A stretch of 64,000 nucleotides of DNA. It comes from Combretum micranthum (taxonomy: Eukaryota; Streptophyta; Magnoliopsida; Myrtales; Combretaceae). Below, piece by piece: positions 26,713 through 39,155 of the stretch. Where the stretch lies: contig JAMXBD010000640.1 in NCBI GenBank assembly GCA_024138025.1, positions 310,001 to 374,000 of the forward strand. The letters are read 5' to 3'. How positions within the stretch are numbered: position 1 is the stretch's first letter; each line of letters opens with the position of its first letter. Position numbers and translations under genes: made by a program. Below the pieces are notes generated by a model. It was not told the DNA's origin. It searched no databases and worked only from the letters and a program-made list of their open reading frames with translations.

Positions 26713-29700
26713 TGAAATACCCCAAATCTTCACCAAGATTAGAAATTGAGTTTAGATAGATTAAATGACTAAAATGAATTATAGGATTTAAATAGACAAG
26801 TTGATATAATTTAATTAGCTAATAATTAAGTTGGTTTGAGATTTGAGTTTCAAATTCCCTAAACATGTCATCCAAGTGTTTAGAGAATTCCTAAAACCTT
26901 GATTCTTAGCCTAAACACTAATTCCTAAATCTCAGTAAAATTTGAGTTCATTTGCTTGAATAAAAATATCAGTTCTTAAACCCGAGCTCAAATTAAATAT
27001 CTTTTATCCAAAATAAATTTCTAAATTAAGTTGTTACTTTGAGTTCTTAATTTCTAACCTATTGGTTTTGAAATTATCTCCTAAATATTATTAGAACTAA
27101 AGATATTGATCTGAAAGTTCTAAATTCGATACCATTATTTTAAAATATCCTAATTTTAAGCTTTAAACTTCCCTTTTTTATTTATTTTCCTCACCTGCTC
27201 TCTCTCTCTCTTCCTTTCACTTTTCCTTCCTTCTATTTTCTTTCCCAACCAAGGCCTTTGTTTCCCTCTTCCTTTCTTCTTCTTTTCTTTTCTTTTCTTC
27301 AAATTTCTTCCACAAATCTCAAGATTAAAGCTATCTAGAAGAATAATCAAAGCTAGGAGAGAAGTTAGATGAAGGAAAACAAGTTAGAAATGTAAAGAAA
27401 GCTCAAGTGTGCAAGTGTTCTAAAGAGATAAGTTGTTATTTTCTTGTTATCTTTGTTATTTGCATTTGTAATTGATGAGTTAATGTTGAATTGGGTTGAG
27501 AGTGCTGTTTATTTATGTATTTATTGATATATGCTTGTTGGAGGTCGGGTTGTGAAGGAGGAAGAAGATGATGAATAGTAGTTATGGAAGTTGATGAAGT
27601 TTGAGATGTTTGATGTGGTGAATGTGAAGTTTATGCATGTTTGAGGATGTTAGAATAGATGTAGGGTGTAGTATGATGGTTGTAAAGTGTTTTGGAGAAG
27701 GTTTGAAGTGTAAAAATTTTGTAAAATTAGTGTTTGAAACAAGGAATTTCGTAAATATGTCACTACACCTGTCAAAACACCCCTGTTGCCAAGGGTGTAG
27801 TGCTATCGGATCAAAAATTTCATTTCCCCTGAGTTGAAACGGCCTCCAAAACACCCTGTTGCCAAGGGTGTAGTGTCCAAAACACCCCTGTTGCCAAGGG
27901 TGTAGTGCTCTCGGATCAAAAAATTTCATTTCCCCTGAGTCAAAACGGCCTTCAAAACCCCGTTGCCAAGGGTGTAGCGCTCGCGGATTTCTTCCCTGAC
28001 GCGATACTGTTTTGTAAATTGGTCATAACTTTTTCATACGACCTCGATTGAGGTGATTCAAGTTGCGTTGGAAAGCTTAAAAAGAGATCTACAATTTTAT
28101 GTTTTGAGTTTTTACAAATTCGAAACTTATCGATGCTTAAATTTTGAGTTCTTTCCAGCCTTTGTATTTTCAAACAAAGTCAAAAACTTGTTTTGTTTGT
28201 TAAATGTGTTTTTGCTTAGGAAATGGATCTTTTTGAGCTAAAATGAGATAGATAAGTGATATTTGATGTGTAATGATGATTGAGGGATATAATTAAGCAT
28301 GATTTAGATAGATTTATAAATTCAACAAATAATTGAATTTCTATGAGTATTAAACTAAAAGTAGTTATGTTGTATATATGATTTCCATTGCTTGATTTAT
28401 GATGTTGTGATGACTTAATGAAACTAAATGATCTTGGTAAGTATATAAATGATGACTTATGTATCTATATGAATTTTATTTGAATTTCCTTCATGCTAAG
28501 TTTAAGATTTGTTTATTATTTGTTCTTATGATTAGCTTGAACTTAAATGAACTTAGTTAACAAACCTAGGTTCAACTTGACTAAATGAACTTGAATGAAC
28601 TAAAATGGATTAGATTGTTTAACTTTGATGAATTTGGCTAGGTTTAAGCTAACTTGGGATTAAGTGACTAGATCTTAGATGTATAATGAATTAGTAATTA
28701 ATCTAAGTCCAATTTGACTTAATGAACTTTACTAAGCTAAAATGAATTAGATTGTCTATGTTTAATCAACTTGACTTAGTAAATGAATCAAATGACTAAT
28801 TTTAATCAAATTGACTAAGGTTAAGCTAAAATGGGTTAGTAACAAATAATTGGATTAAATGAATGAATTAGGATGATCTTTGATTAATATGGGGAATATG
28901 TTGTTTCAAATGTGTGTTTACTTGGAAAATGAATGTTTTTGGTTTGTGAATTCTTTGTTATGCTTTTGTAATAAAACACTATAAATAAAGAGAAAAGAAT
29001 TCTTTGACAGACAAAGGAGAACTGTCCATATTTTGGCGGGGCGATCTTCGCAGCCATAGTGGGGTTCCACATTAGTGTCTGATCAAATAGGATTTAATAA
29101 AATGAGTTAGAGATTAGTGAATAATTGATACAAGTTCTTGTATGAGTTTGTTGAAGTGGATGTTGGTTTAGGTTCTTATAAGAGTTGTTTCTTGAACCAG
29201 TGGTAGATATGAGATATATCTTCTGAGATCGCTTCTACTCTATCTTCTGAGACTCTGTTTGGATTTCATATTCAAGGTACGCAGTAACTTGCGTGTTGAA
29301 TGTTAGGATAGGCATTCCAAACTGATTAAGACTTAAACTCGGCTTAATAATTGATGAGTATTGATTGTGCCTTAAGTCGTTGAATCCGGTCCGAGGAGCG
29401 ACAACTTGTCATGATGCAATGACAAGGTTAGAATAAACGCTTAGGCCACTTATCATGATGCAATGATTAGGCTCGGCGGGTAATCGATAAGGAATGTGGT
29501 AACTGCGTAACGTTTACTTAATCTTGAGAGGAAGTAATATGATTTAATTCAATGTTTATGGGAGCATGTGAATTGAATTATATTATGGATTAAGTTAAGT
29601 GAAGTTAAGTAGCAACTATGAGTCCTGGATGAGATTACTGTTCCTTTTTTTTAGTGTAACGTTATCTAGGAGATATAAGTATTCGGGCTGCTTATATCAA

Positions 29701-30500
29701 CCCCCTGAGCGTCGTGAGCGTTACTCAGGATCCCCAGATTCCCATTGGCTTGTTCCGGAGTGTGAGTGCTCCATTGTTGATTTGTTTATTTTAATGAAAA
29801 TATAATAACTTGTTGATTGTGCACTGCATTTAGTTAAGCTCATGTGTCACTCCGTGTGTGATTGTGTTGCTGTGTACTGAGCTTCGGCTCATTCTTGTTG
29901 TTGTTATTCTTTTTACAGGTTTTGTTGTTGATGAAGATGATGTTGATGAAGTTGATAATGATGAGTCCTTGTTGTTGTTGGTAATGATGGACGATGAGAT
30001 GATGATATGATGATGTTGTTGTTGTTGATGATGTTGTGTCGAGTTTTTGGGTGCTTCCGTTGACTCGGGAAGGATTATGGATGAGCGATATGAGTCAGGA
30101 GCGTTGAATAGTTTAGTTGTTTTGTTTCTTCTTTGCTTTGTTTTATAGAGACTGAATTTATTTATAAATTTGTATTTTCATTGAAGGGCTTGTTAGTGCC
30201 CATGTTTTTGTAAATAAGCTTTTGTAAATATTTGTTTAAGTGAAAGCCTTTCCACTTGAGAAGAGTGGAAGTTTTGAAATGTTTTTATTTCTAAATTGTT
30301 TTTTAAAATTTGATTTTTCGCTGCCCAATCCAGTTATTTAGAAATCTAACTAAACGATTTCATAAATTCTAAAATTTGTTTAGCAATGTTCAACATAAAC
30401 ACCTTCTTTTAAGACAACCTTACGTATAATTCGTAAGAGTTATACGTGGTTGGGGACTTGGTGTGCTTAATTTGAGAATTGAGCATGTCGGGTCTTTACA
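26713..30500 (+). mobile_element. Solo LTR, second Ty3/gypsy-type family
   Basis: The segment begins TGAAATACCCC and ends GTCGGGTCTTTACA, bounded by a perfect 5-bp duplication TTATT (26708-26712 and 30501-30505). The (T)GxAAyACCCC start and GGGTCxTTACA end are typical of plant Ty3/gypsy LTRs. Length is 3788 bp. A CT-rich tract (27170-27300), a GC-rich tandem motif (about 27767-27995), many short TGAACTTxxxTxAATG-type repeats (28540-28860) and GATGATGTTGTTG repeats (29930-30040) lie inside. There is no primer-binding site, polypurine tract or coding domain on either side, hence a solo LTR. Confidence 0.85.
27767..27995. repeat. GC-rich tandem motif inside the solo LTR
   Basis: GTTGCCAAGGGTGTAG occurs four times in about 200 bp, three times preceded by AAACACCCCT or a close variant, and twice followed by a TCGGATCAAAAA ... 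TTTCATTTCCCCTGAGT segment. The pattern is two long units of about 75-80 bp with short partial units between them. It stands out against the AT-rich surroundings. The core can fold locally because CCCT and AGGG flank GTTGCCA. Confidence 0.85.
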
Positions 30501-30505
30501 TTATT

Positions 30506-31531
30506 TGCATGGTTGTGATTGTTGTAGGCATGCTTCGATGCACGGCTGTGGGGAGTGCCTTTGTGCCCTATTTCTAAAGTTTGTTTTTAGTTTCCTATTT
30601 TATTAGTTTTGATTTTTGTGCTTTATTTTTGCCTTTGTTTGATTTCTGAGAGTATATAAGGGTTATTATGGTAATGTTAGAAAAAGTTTTTACCTTTATG
30701 ACAATTTGATATCCTTTGTGACCAATTGCTTTTTGAGTAATATTGAGTTTTCTTCTCATCATTATTTATTGTTGTTTCTTTTGATTGTGTGCCATATCAA
30801 TTGATTGGAACAACTAGGTCAATTCTTTCTGTAGTGTGTAATATCCAAGGATAGGTTGCTCTTATCTTTTAAATTTAGTTTTATATAAATCATAAAAAAA
30901 TAAAAATATATTTCAAATCCTTAGATTGCATTATATCGCTAGATCCGTTAAACATGCAGATTCTCCAATCTATATCAATATCCCAACCTTTGATTGAAGA
31001 TGTGTAATCTAGTTACTAACGTAAGCCTTAACATCCTCAACACTTACACTAACTTTATTGCTATCTCCTTTGTATGGTGAGATGGTCTAAGTAATAAAGA
31101 TCTTGTCATGCTTCAACCAAAGAAATTTAAGATAAAACAAATCATATCCACCAAGAACAAATTGTCATCTCATTATAGTGTAACTATTTTGATAATAATT
31201 AGTTAAGCTCTTTAAGTATTTAATTAACAGAAATGTTTAAAGGGAAGAGAGAAAATATTGTGCAAGTTGTATTGGATAACGGGGGTCACGCCACAACTTT
31301 TTTCCCCTTACCTTTGTATGATTTGGTTCGATTCACTCTTTAATTAAAATATGAATCAAAGACAATGGTTGAACTAAACAAAGCAGTTTGTTTAGAGGAA
31401 AAATAAGGAAAAAGAAGAGGAATTTTTGGTTCAATTCAATCCAGTTTGGAGTTCAATTAGTTCCTTTTTTTTCTTCTTTCACAGCACTAATATGAGGTAT
31501 GTTTAAATCGTTGCTTCCCAAGGATCTTGTC
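30506..31531. other. Intergenic DNA, no gene seen
   Basis: No recognisable coding region or transposon ends. Ordinary AT-rich sequence with short T tracts. Confidence 0.45.
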
Positions 31532-32955
31532 CTCTTGGTTGACATGATTAACTACTCAAGTATGGGGTTCTCTAGGAGTCTATAGTCACTCTCGAATGAT
31601 GAACTATGAATGAAGGAGATGTTCTTTCACCTTTGGGTTATCATATTAGGAATCTTGTATGCTCATGCTAATATTAAAGATTTTTGCTGTAGTATGGGTA
31701 AGGAGAGGAATACAATTTTGTAGGGTTTTGTCATATGAGGCTAAGGATGAATGAGTCCTTTTCTTAGTTTGTTGTTTGTGTTGCGGTATTGAGAGAAGAG
31801 CTTGTACAGCTTTCAAAGTTAAAGGTATTGGGGGCCTCGTTTCTACTTTGCAGGCATTTTGCCTTATGATAACTTCTTGAGAAAACTTTAAATGTGATGA
31901 TGTTAAGGATGCTACAGAAACTCAATTGAGTGGGCGATGGTTAAAGTGTTTGATTGAGTTATTAAAGCTACGGTAGAACTTCAACTTGGAGATTTAGTAG
32001 CTTTATCGATTAGAGAGTTATCATTGTTATGATCTCCAGGTGAGTTAGACCATTTGTTGTCCATGAGGTTGGTTAACTTCCTAATGGTGTTATTTATGCT
32101 ATCAATATATATATATATATATATATTGTGAAGTGTATGTCCCAGATTAGCCCCGAGAGGTTTGAGTTTATTAACATCACGGCGATTTATGGAAGGGTGG
32201 GGTTTATCCACTATTGAAAAGATGAACATAGGGATAGCTGAGTGTCGTCTCTTGGATGGCATGAATAACTACTCGAGTATAGAGTTCCTTAGGAGTTTAT
32301 GGTCACTCTTAAATGATGAACTATGAATGAAGGAGATGTTCTTTCATCTTTGGATGGCCATATTGGAAGTCTTGTATACTCTTGCCAATGTTAAAGATCT
32401 TTGTTGTAACATGGTTAAGGAGAGGAATATAGTTTTTTTGGGTTTTATCATGTTTCCATCATATGAGGCTGAGGATCATTGAGTCCTTTTTTTTTAGTTT
32501 CTTATTTTTGTTAAGGTGTTAAGAGAAGAGCTTATAGAGCATTTCAAAGTTAGAGGTGTTAGGGGCCGCATCTCTATTTCGTAGGCATTTTGTTTTGTGA
32601 TAGCTTCTACATGTGATGATGTTGAGGATTCTAGGGAAGTTCAATTGAGTGAGAGATGGTTAAAGTGCTTAATTGAGCCATTAGAGCTCTAGTAGAACTT
32701 TAACTAAGAGATTTAGTAGCTTAAAGAGAAGTAAGTTATAATTGATACGATCTTGAGGTTAGTTAGACCATTTCTTATCCATGAGGTTGGTTAAGTTCCT
32801 GGTGGTGTTATTTATGTTGTTAACATACATATTGTGAAATGTATGTCCTAATTCAACCTTAAAAGGCTTGAGTATATCGATATCACATTGGTTTATAGAG
32901 GGACAGGGTTTATCTAATTTTGAAAAGATGAACATGGCGGTAATCGAGTGTTACC
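31532..32955. repeat. 717-bp direct tandem duplication
   Basis: 31532-32248 and 32249 to about 32955 align end to end. Both start CTCTTGG and share, in order, ACTACTC(A/G)AGTAT, GAACTATGAATGAAGGAGAT, TTAAGAGAAGAGCTT-like blocks, CATGAGGTTGGTTAA and AAAAGATGAACATRG. Copies differ by many substitutions and small indels, so the duplication is not recent. An (AT)n tract of about 22 bp at 32105-32126 is present only in copy 1. No intact frame spans either copy. Context suggests retroelement internal sequence. Confidence 0.8.
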
Positions 32956-33451
32956 ATTTCAATTTTATGGAAGTAATGGTAGTTGTTGTACTTGAGATAG
33001 TCACGTAGTTGCTAAGCTTTTTGCATGAAGGCGATTGTTGTCTTGTTAAAATGCATGAGAGCCCTATTTCATGTAATGAAAATATGGAGAAAAGTCTTTT
33101 TTTCCCATTATAAAGGTTGTTATTTTTAGCCTAGCTAGTATTATGTGGTTATTAGTGGCTTTAAGCAAGATTTTATGTTTTCACCATAATGACAATAAAG
33201 AATCCAATGTTTTTACCATAAAGGTTAGTGCCATAATGTTAGTATTATATTCCCATTAGTAATGTCTTAGTCTTGACTTAATAGTTCTTTCTAGTATCGT
33301 GGGTAATGTTTGACCTACAAAAGAAGCAAGCATGAGTTATGAGGTATAAAGGATGACTCCATCATAGACACTCCTATGTTTAAGTCATTTGGAGTAATCT
33401 AAAGAGAAAATAATGTAAAACCAATGTAAGAATTGAGTTATCATCAAGGGT

Positions 33452-33760
33452 TCAATTGAAGACTTCTTGATAAATAAGAGTGAGGTTGTGGGTTAAAGAA
33501 AATATCATATAGTGAAGAAATTGAGAGAGGGTCTTTAGATTCCCCTTGCACTTGCATGTCAAAGGATATATAGGAGGGAGCTGACGAATGCTACAAGGAT
33601 GTCCTCTTAACCTTTTATCTTCTATAAGGTAGTAGTGAGCATGAAAGAGGATGGATAGTGGGGGGTAGCCTCTATCATGGTGCCACTTGTTGTGATGATT
33701 AGTTTTATTCACTACTACAAAGGTTTCTTGAGTCGAGCTTGGGCTAGAAGCCATGATAAA
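33452..33760. mobile_element. LTR-like fragment related to 12150-12420
   Basis: This block shares ordered short matches with 12150-12420 (GGATATAT, CCTCTTAACCTT, and the CCACTTGTTGTGATG end) at similar spacing. The order resembles an LTR with a promoter and leader. No second LTR or ends could be fixed. Confidence 0.45.
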
Positions 33761-34535
33761 AAAAAAAGACCATTAACAAGTCGAGTTACTAGTTGTGTCC
33801 TTTCCATGTTTGGTTAGTAAAACATCAAGATTTGCTAGCTTTACTCGTATTATACTATTTTTTTTTGAATTATTATTCTTAAAACTCAATTTAACAATAA
33901 AATTACAATGATATGTGTAACAAAACATGTGAAAAATAAATCAACAAAAATTACTAAATAAATAAAAATAAGGTAATCAAGTAAGCAAATATATGTTCTC
34001 AATATCTACAATGATAATAATGGTTATGAGGAATAATTATTGTAGTATTTATGAGAGAGGATGAAATAAATTAAAATAAAATATACAAAGCAATGTGCAT
34101 GGTTGAATTTCAAACTAATGATGATAAATGTAACAATAACAAATTTAGCCTTTGAGTGTAGCACTTATCAACTAAATATGCAAACAATTTTTTAGACATT
34201 AATAATTTTAATTGTAACCTTTTTACTTACTTGTAATAGTTGAAGTGTGGTGAGAAATGGAAAAAGAGTGACTTTCAAGTGAAGTACTCTAAGGTAAATT
34301 GTGATAACATGATTAAAGATATCAAATAAAGAGATTACATGAAGTAAAAAGATAAGATTCAAGATCGCTTGTAATAAGTAGTTTAACTTTAGCTTTTATG
34401 TATGCTAATATGAAGAGAAATTGAGAATGATCTTTATTATAAGGGTTATGAAAGAAAAGTTAAAGTGAAATTACTGAAATGATTTTGGGGATTTGACTTG
34501 TACCTATAAGATTTATGAAATAATTAGAGAGAGAA
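33761..34535. other. Intergenic DNA, no gene seen
   Basis: AT-rich sequence without recognisable gene or element ends. Confidence 0.4.
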
Positions 34536-34554
34536 GGGGGGGGGGGGGGGGGGG
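34536..34554. repeat. Poly(G) tract, 19 bases
   Basis: An uninterrupted run of 19 G follows a GAGAGAGAA stretch and is followed by TGCGCGGGC, an unusual GC-rich island in AT-rich DNA. Such runs are prone to length error in sequencing. Confidence 0.9.
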
Positions 34555-34577
34555 TGCGCGGGCACGGAGTGGGAAAG

Positions 34578-35200
34578 CTACAAAATGGCTCGCTTCATGC
34601 TCGGACCATCTTGAAATGAGCTGAAAATGAGCTAAACTCGATCTTATTATAAAACTCATTTATCTAAATAAGTCAAGATGACGCTTTGATTCAAGCTTGC
34701 AAGCTGGCTCATGAGTATGCTCATTTAGGTTTATGGATAGGCTTTTGAGTAGGCTCATTAACAATCTCATAAATAGACTTGTTAGTAGATTTATTAATTT
34801 TATAATTATGATATATTAATATATAATTAAAATGATAAAAACTAATTTTCATTTAATATATATATATGCAAATATATACTTGGAGACTCTTATATATCAT
34901 TTTTTAGGTTTGGAAAAAAACGTATAAATGGGCAATTTCAATTAATCGAGCTTAAATTTAAATTTCAAGCTTGATAAAAGTTTTGTTGGCTTCATAGAAA
35001 GTTTAGCTTGGCTCGAGCTCGATTATAAATGAGTTGAGCTCAAGCTCAATATAAAGCTCATTTGACTAAATGAATTGAGCTTGAGCTTAGATTTCAAGCT
35101 CGATAAAAGGCTTAACTCTAACTCGATGATTTTTAAATGAGTTGAACTTGAGCCTTCAAAAGCTTGGCTTGGCTTAGCTTAGCTTAGCTCATTTACATAG
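34578..35200. mobile_element. hAT-like non-autonomous element (degraded)
   Basis: The ends read CTACAAAATGGCTCGC and, in reverse from the right, CTATGTAAATGAGCTAAG. The body is full of GAGCTTGAGCTCG-type motifs in both orientations, as in the family with TGTAAATGAG termini seen intact at 40002-40867. I found no clean target duplication. Non-coding. Confidence 0.55.
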
Positions 35201-35859
35201 AAAGAGAGAGAGGCCAAAGTAAAAAATATTTATCTAAAATATTGGAAATACAAGTTGGATGGAATTAAATATTATACATTTTATTTTGGGAGATGCTAGT
35301 AATAACTTAATGATATAGGAAAATGAATTAAAAAAATTTAACTTTTATAAGCAAGGCTAGCTAAAAGATAAGAGTATAATATAATTTAGCTACGAAGTAA
35401 TATATAATAAAGCTATGCAAGAATAAATAGCATAGTGAAATTTATCTAAATCCATGGTTAATAATTGAAGGAAGAAACTTTATTGTGATTATTATTAGAA
35501 AATTGAAAATACTAAACTAATTAAGAGTATACGCCAACTTTGTTTGAAAACTTAAAATGATCTATGTGAGCTAAGTTGAACTAGAATAAATTATCTAAAA
35601 ATAAGTATAAAAAGAACCGATCAATCTCCTATAGTTAAGTTAATAAAAATTTACTTATAGTTAGAATTAGAAAGAGCATTTAAAGACTTCTAATTATGAG
35701 GATGATTAAAGGAAATTTCCATTGTAACCAAAGAATTATGAGTTATAATTGGTGACTTATGTATCCCATTTGTCTCTTTATATAATAAATCTATTCAATT
35801 ACTAATCTACCCTTCTTAAATATTTAGCTACATTAAGGGCTTTTAGTAGTTGAATTTAA

Positions 35860-37404
35860 AAAAAAAAATATTTTAGGTTGTTTAGAAAATTTGATTAAGT
35901 TTATCATTTTACTATTTAATCCTGTAATAACCATAACTTTCCCATTTTCAATATCATTTCGGCAAATCTCATAGCCCTTGATGAATCTTCTTTGTATTTA
36001 TTTTTATAGGTGTTTTTTTAATATACTCTTATATGTTTTTAGGAAATTTTAAGTGACTTTGGTGCTCAATTAATGTATATTGTTATTTTAGGAGCTGAAA
36101 CACTCAATTATAGAATAATAAAGGAAATTGGTCAAATATTAGGTGATCTAAAGTCAATTTGGAGATTATGTGATGCTTGGAAAAAAACCTTAGGGTGTAC
36201 ATATGGATATGCACTTTGCTTGTGCGTATCCAATCTTTTGAAATGGCCAAAATAAGGGTCTAGAAAACTACACGGTTTTATTAAGCTCATGTGCATACCA
36301 ATGCACTTCATGAGCACCATTTATTATTTTTGGTGTTAGCAAAATGCATGACTTAGATTATGGACATGCATTTACCCATGTATATCATAATATATGCAAA
36401 AGATGTCTTAATCCACACACATACACACACCTCTTTCCTTGCTAAGACTTGAGAGACACAGACAAAAAAGCATGATAGAGCACATAATAGGGCGAGTGAA
36501 GGCCTATACAGATAGATAACCTTAGGAATAGTTAAAGACTAAACTTCCAACAAAAGGAGGCTAATAACACAAGAGCAAAGTGGAAATCAACATCAAATCA
36601 CTCAAGATTCAAGATTCAAGATCAGAAAGGGATTTATTTTCTATTATTATATTATCATCATTTTTCACTTCTTGTTTTATTTTCATGAATATTCTTATAG
36701 AAAAGTTAATTTGTAATACCTAGGCTTGATGAACCTTAGGAGATCTATGTGATTAAGATTGTTTCTTTTGTCATACTATCATTTTTTTAAATCTAATCTT
36801 GTTGTACTTAATAACTTCTTTTCTGTTTACCAATCTAGAAAATAAGGATATCTCATGCATATAGAATGTTCTATGTGTAGGAGTAGATATGCACGATTAG
36901 ATAGAGTTGTATGCAATCCTAAGTATGAGACAACATAAATTTACTAGATAATTAGGGTCAAACTTAATAGTGGAATATACAAAATGAATGAATTAATCAA
37001 TTGATTAATTATTTCAATTTTTGTATTGCATCTGAACTAATTAATTAGGAAAAATCTAATTAATAGATGGATAATTAGAGGTTGTCAAGTCCAGGTGGTC
37101 TCTACCATAGCCTAAATTATGAATCCCATGGTTCATGAAATTTATAAGAAATTTGGTGGTTTTTAAGATTAGATAGGCAACCCTAGAAGGATTCAATATT
37201 TTATACATTGTTCTTCCAATATTAATGAATGTTAATGCTTACTCTTATGTATTCTTATTAATTGCATTAGGTTCGTTGATCTTAAACACTGAAATCAATC
37301 ATTCTAAACCAATTGAATTAAATCAATAGGATAATCCTAGTAGGACAATACTTGGTCTCTTTCACTAGATTACTCTAATGGTTGGTGCACTTGCCTACTA
37401 ATTA
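35860..37404 (+). mobile_element. 5' LTR of an old retrotransposon (approximate ends)
   Basis: This segment is repeated in the same orientation at about 39640-43134, with shared blocks such as ATGCATTTAC(C/T)(C/T)ATG, GCTAAGACTTGAG or TCTAAGACTTGAG, CAAAGTGGAAATCAA or GAAGTGGAAATCAA, TAATAGTGGAATATA, and GTGCACTTGCCTA at the end. The two copies flank a gag-like remnant, the arrangement of LTRs. The exact first base is uncertain. No clear primer-binding site was recognised after 37404. Confidence 0.65.
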
Positions 37405-37559
37405 AGGTTTCCACATCGTTCCTAAGGATTGTGATGTTAAGATGACTTGTAACCATGTTAATCTAACTACTCATTTTTTTCCTTAATTTATCCTTTCTCT
37501 CTTTGGTTAAATTTGCTTCTTGTTCGGAACTAAAGGCTATTTTTTTTATTTGACTTGTA

Positions 37560-38700
37560 GTGCTCTTGCATATGGAATACAATTGGTGGAATCAATGCAA
37601 TTACTATTGCGGTGCACCCAATAGTAGTGAAGAACTTGTACCTATGAATTGTTGTGACTTTATGTGTTACTATCGTGGGGATAATCATGCTTCATATGAT
37701 TGCCCTAATCCATATCCTTCTTATCTGTCCACAATTACACAGCATATAAACTATCAATCCTCAAATATAGTGCTCTTAAGAGTGTCATTCGTACATCAAG
37801 AAAAGATGATTGAAGATATGGAAGAGATTCTAACAATAAATATTCATATGGTTGAGACTTGTGTTCAAATTATCAAGACATCATTAGAGATTGAAGCAAT
37901 TTCCATTTATAATATGGAGAATATAACGGTGTAGCTCACTAGATTAACTGTAGAGAGATATTAAGAAACACCACTAGACTATAATGAGTCTTCATAACTT
38001 GTAGAATCATTTTAAGAATGGAAACCTAAATCAATTACATATTCTGATGTTTATGTTCATGAGAAATCTACGATAATTCTTGAAACTTATGAGAGGTCTT
38101 TGGAAAGTAAGGTGAAATGTGTGTCTAAAAGAGACCCTATGTGGGAGATAATACATGAATATAACCAATTAAGTGAAACATACTTGTTTAATGGTGATTT
38201 TTTTAAGGGAAGAGGAAACTAAAGATAGCTTAGTTGTGAACTTTAGCTCTCAAGATTTAGAGCTACTTCACAATGAAGACTTTAAAGAGAATTTTTTAGT
38301 CCCCAGGAGGAAGAATGGAGAGGTTGATCAACACATGCAATTCAATGATCTAAAGCCCTCTTTAATTATTGGTGCAGAGATTGAGATGGGGACATAGGAG
38401 TTTGAGTCGAAGTACGTAGAGCTTCATAGATACATAATTAAGTTTAAGGGGCACCTATTATTAAACCTTTCCCATGTTATGAACCCACACGGGGATCAAT
38501 TTTGGGGAGTTGAAATAAAATTGACAAGTCCTCAATTAAGAGTAATACTTCCCCTATGCCCGGCTATGTTATAGGAATGGGACATGTTTCTATATGATCT
38601 TAGTGGATAGGCTCCATAGTCAAGTTGAAGATGTTAAATGAAGCACCTCTTAAAAGGAAACCCATGTTTGATTTCTTTCGTTGCTTTTCATCTTTTGTAG
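37560..38700 (+). pseudogene. Degenerate gag-like region of the retrotransposon
   Basis: The first open part (37560-37934, 124 residues) contains a zinc-knuckle-like CYYRGDNHASYDC followed by PNPYPSY, in which the second cysteine of the CxxC pair is replaced by arginine. A helical stretch ending EAISIYNMENI resembles the xxASIxNLExQIGQ segment common after the knuckle in plant Ty3/gypsy gag proteins. A second open part lies at 38173-38397, and coding-like sequence with stops continues to about 38700. Protease, reverse transcriptase and integrase are not visible, so most of pol is gone. Similarity is judged from memory. Confidence 0.5.
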
Positions 38701-39114
38701 TTTTTTTCCTCTCATTTTTACTTTCTTTTGCATTTGTTGGGAAATTTTGTGGAGAATTGTTGCACCAAATGGTAGATCATGAAGTTTATATTGAATTGAC
38801 AAGTTATTGGAAGTCTGTAAAGAGTATAAGTATATACAATTCTTTCTTCTTGCCTATGTTCTAAGGAAAATCGAATTTGCATCCTTAGAGAGATGTATCT
38901 GTATGAACATGTTTGTTTCCCAACCATGTTTACGTTAAAAAAAATAAAATAAAATAGCAAGCTTAGAATGATATGCAACTTAAGTCATGCCTGTTTACTT
39001 TTAATTTTTCTTTTTATCCATTGTTCTTGGTTCTTTTTTTTTTTTTAGGAAAAAAAATGAACAAAACCCCACCCCCACCCCCCACTCTTCTTGTGCTTAT
39101 TTTGGTTTTTAGGG

Positions 39115-39145
39115 CAATAAAAATCTTTAAGTGTGAGGGTAGGAA
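39115..39145 (+). other. Polypurine-tract-like site before the 3' LTR
   Basis: AATCTTTAAGTGTGAGGGTA lies just upstream of the second LTR copy and resembles the AAGTGTGGGGGT polypurine segment that precedes the 3' LTR in several plant retrotransposons. It is degenerate, and the MITE at 39156 inserted immediately downstream. Confidence 0.4.
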
Positions 39146-39155
39146 TAAAATATTA

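Noticed and set aside
27582..27929. 115-codon minus-strand frame with repeated HPWQQGCF
   Set aside because: It is the translation of the GC-rich tandem motif inside a solo LTR; the repetition comes from the DNA repeat.
31981..32262. 93-codon minus-strand frame
   Set aside because: It crosses an (AT)n microsatellite (giving Tyr-Ile repeats) and the border of the tandem duplication, and copy 2 does not keep it open.
33711..33730. CACTACTACAAAGG as another CACTA terminus
   Set aside because: No matching inverted end or 3-bp duplication within a reasonable distance, and it falls inside an LTR-like block shared with 12.4 kb where it is part of that sequence.
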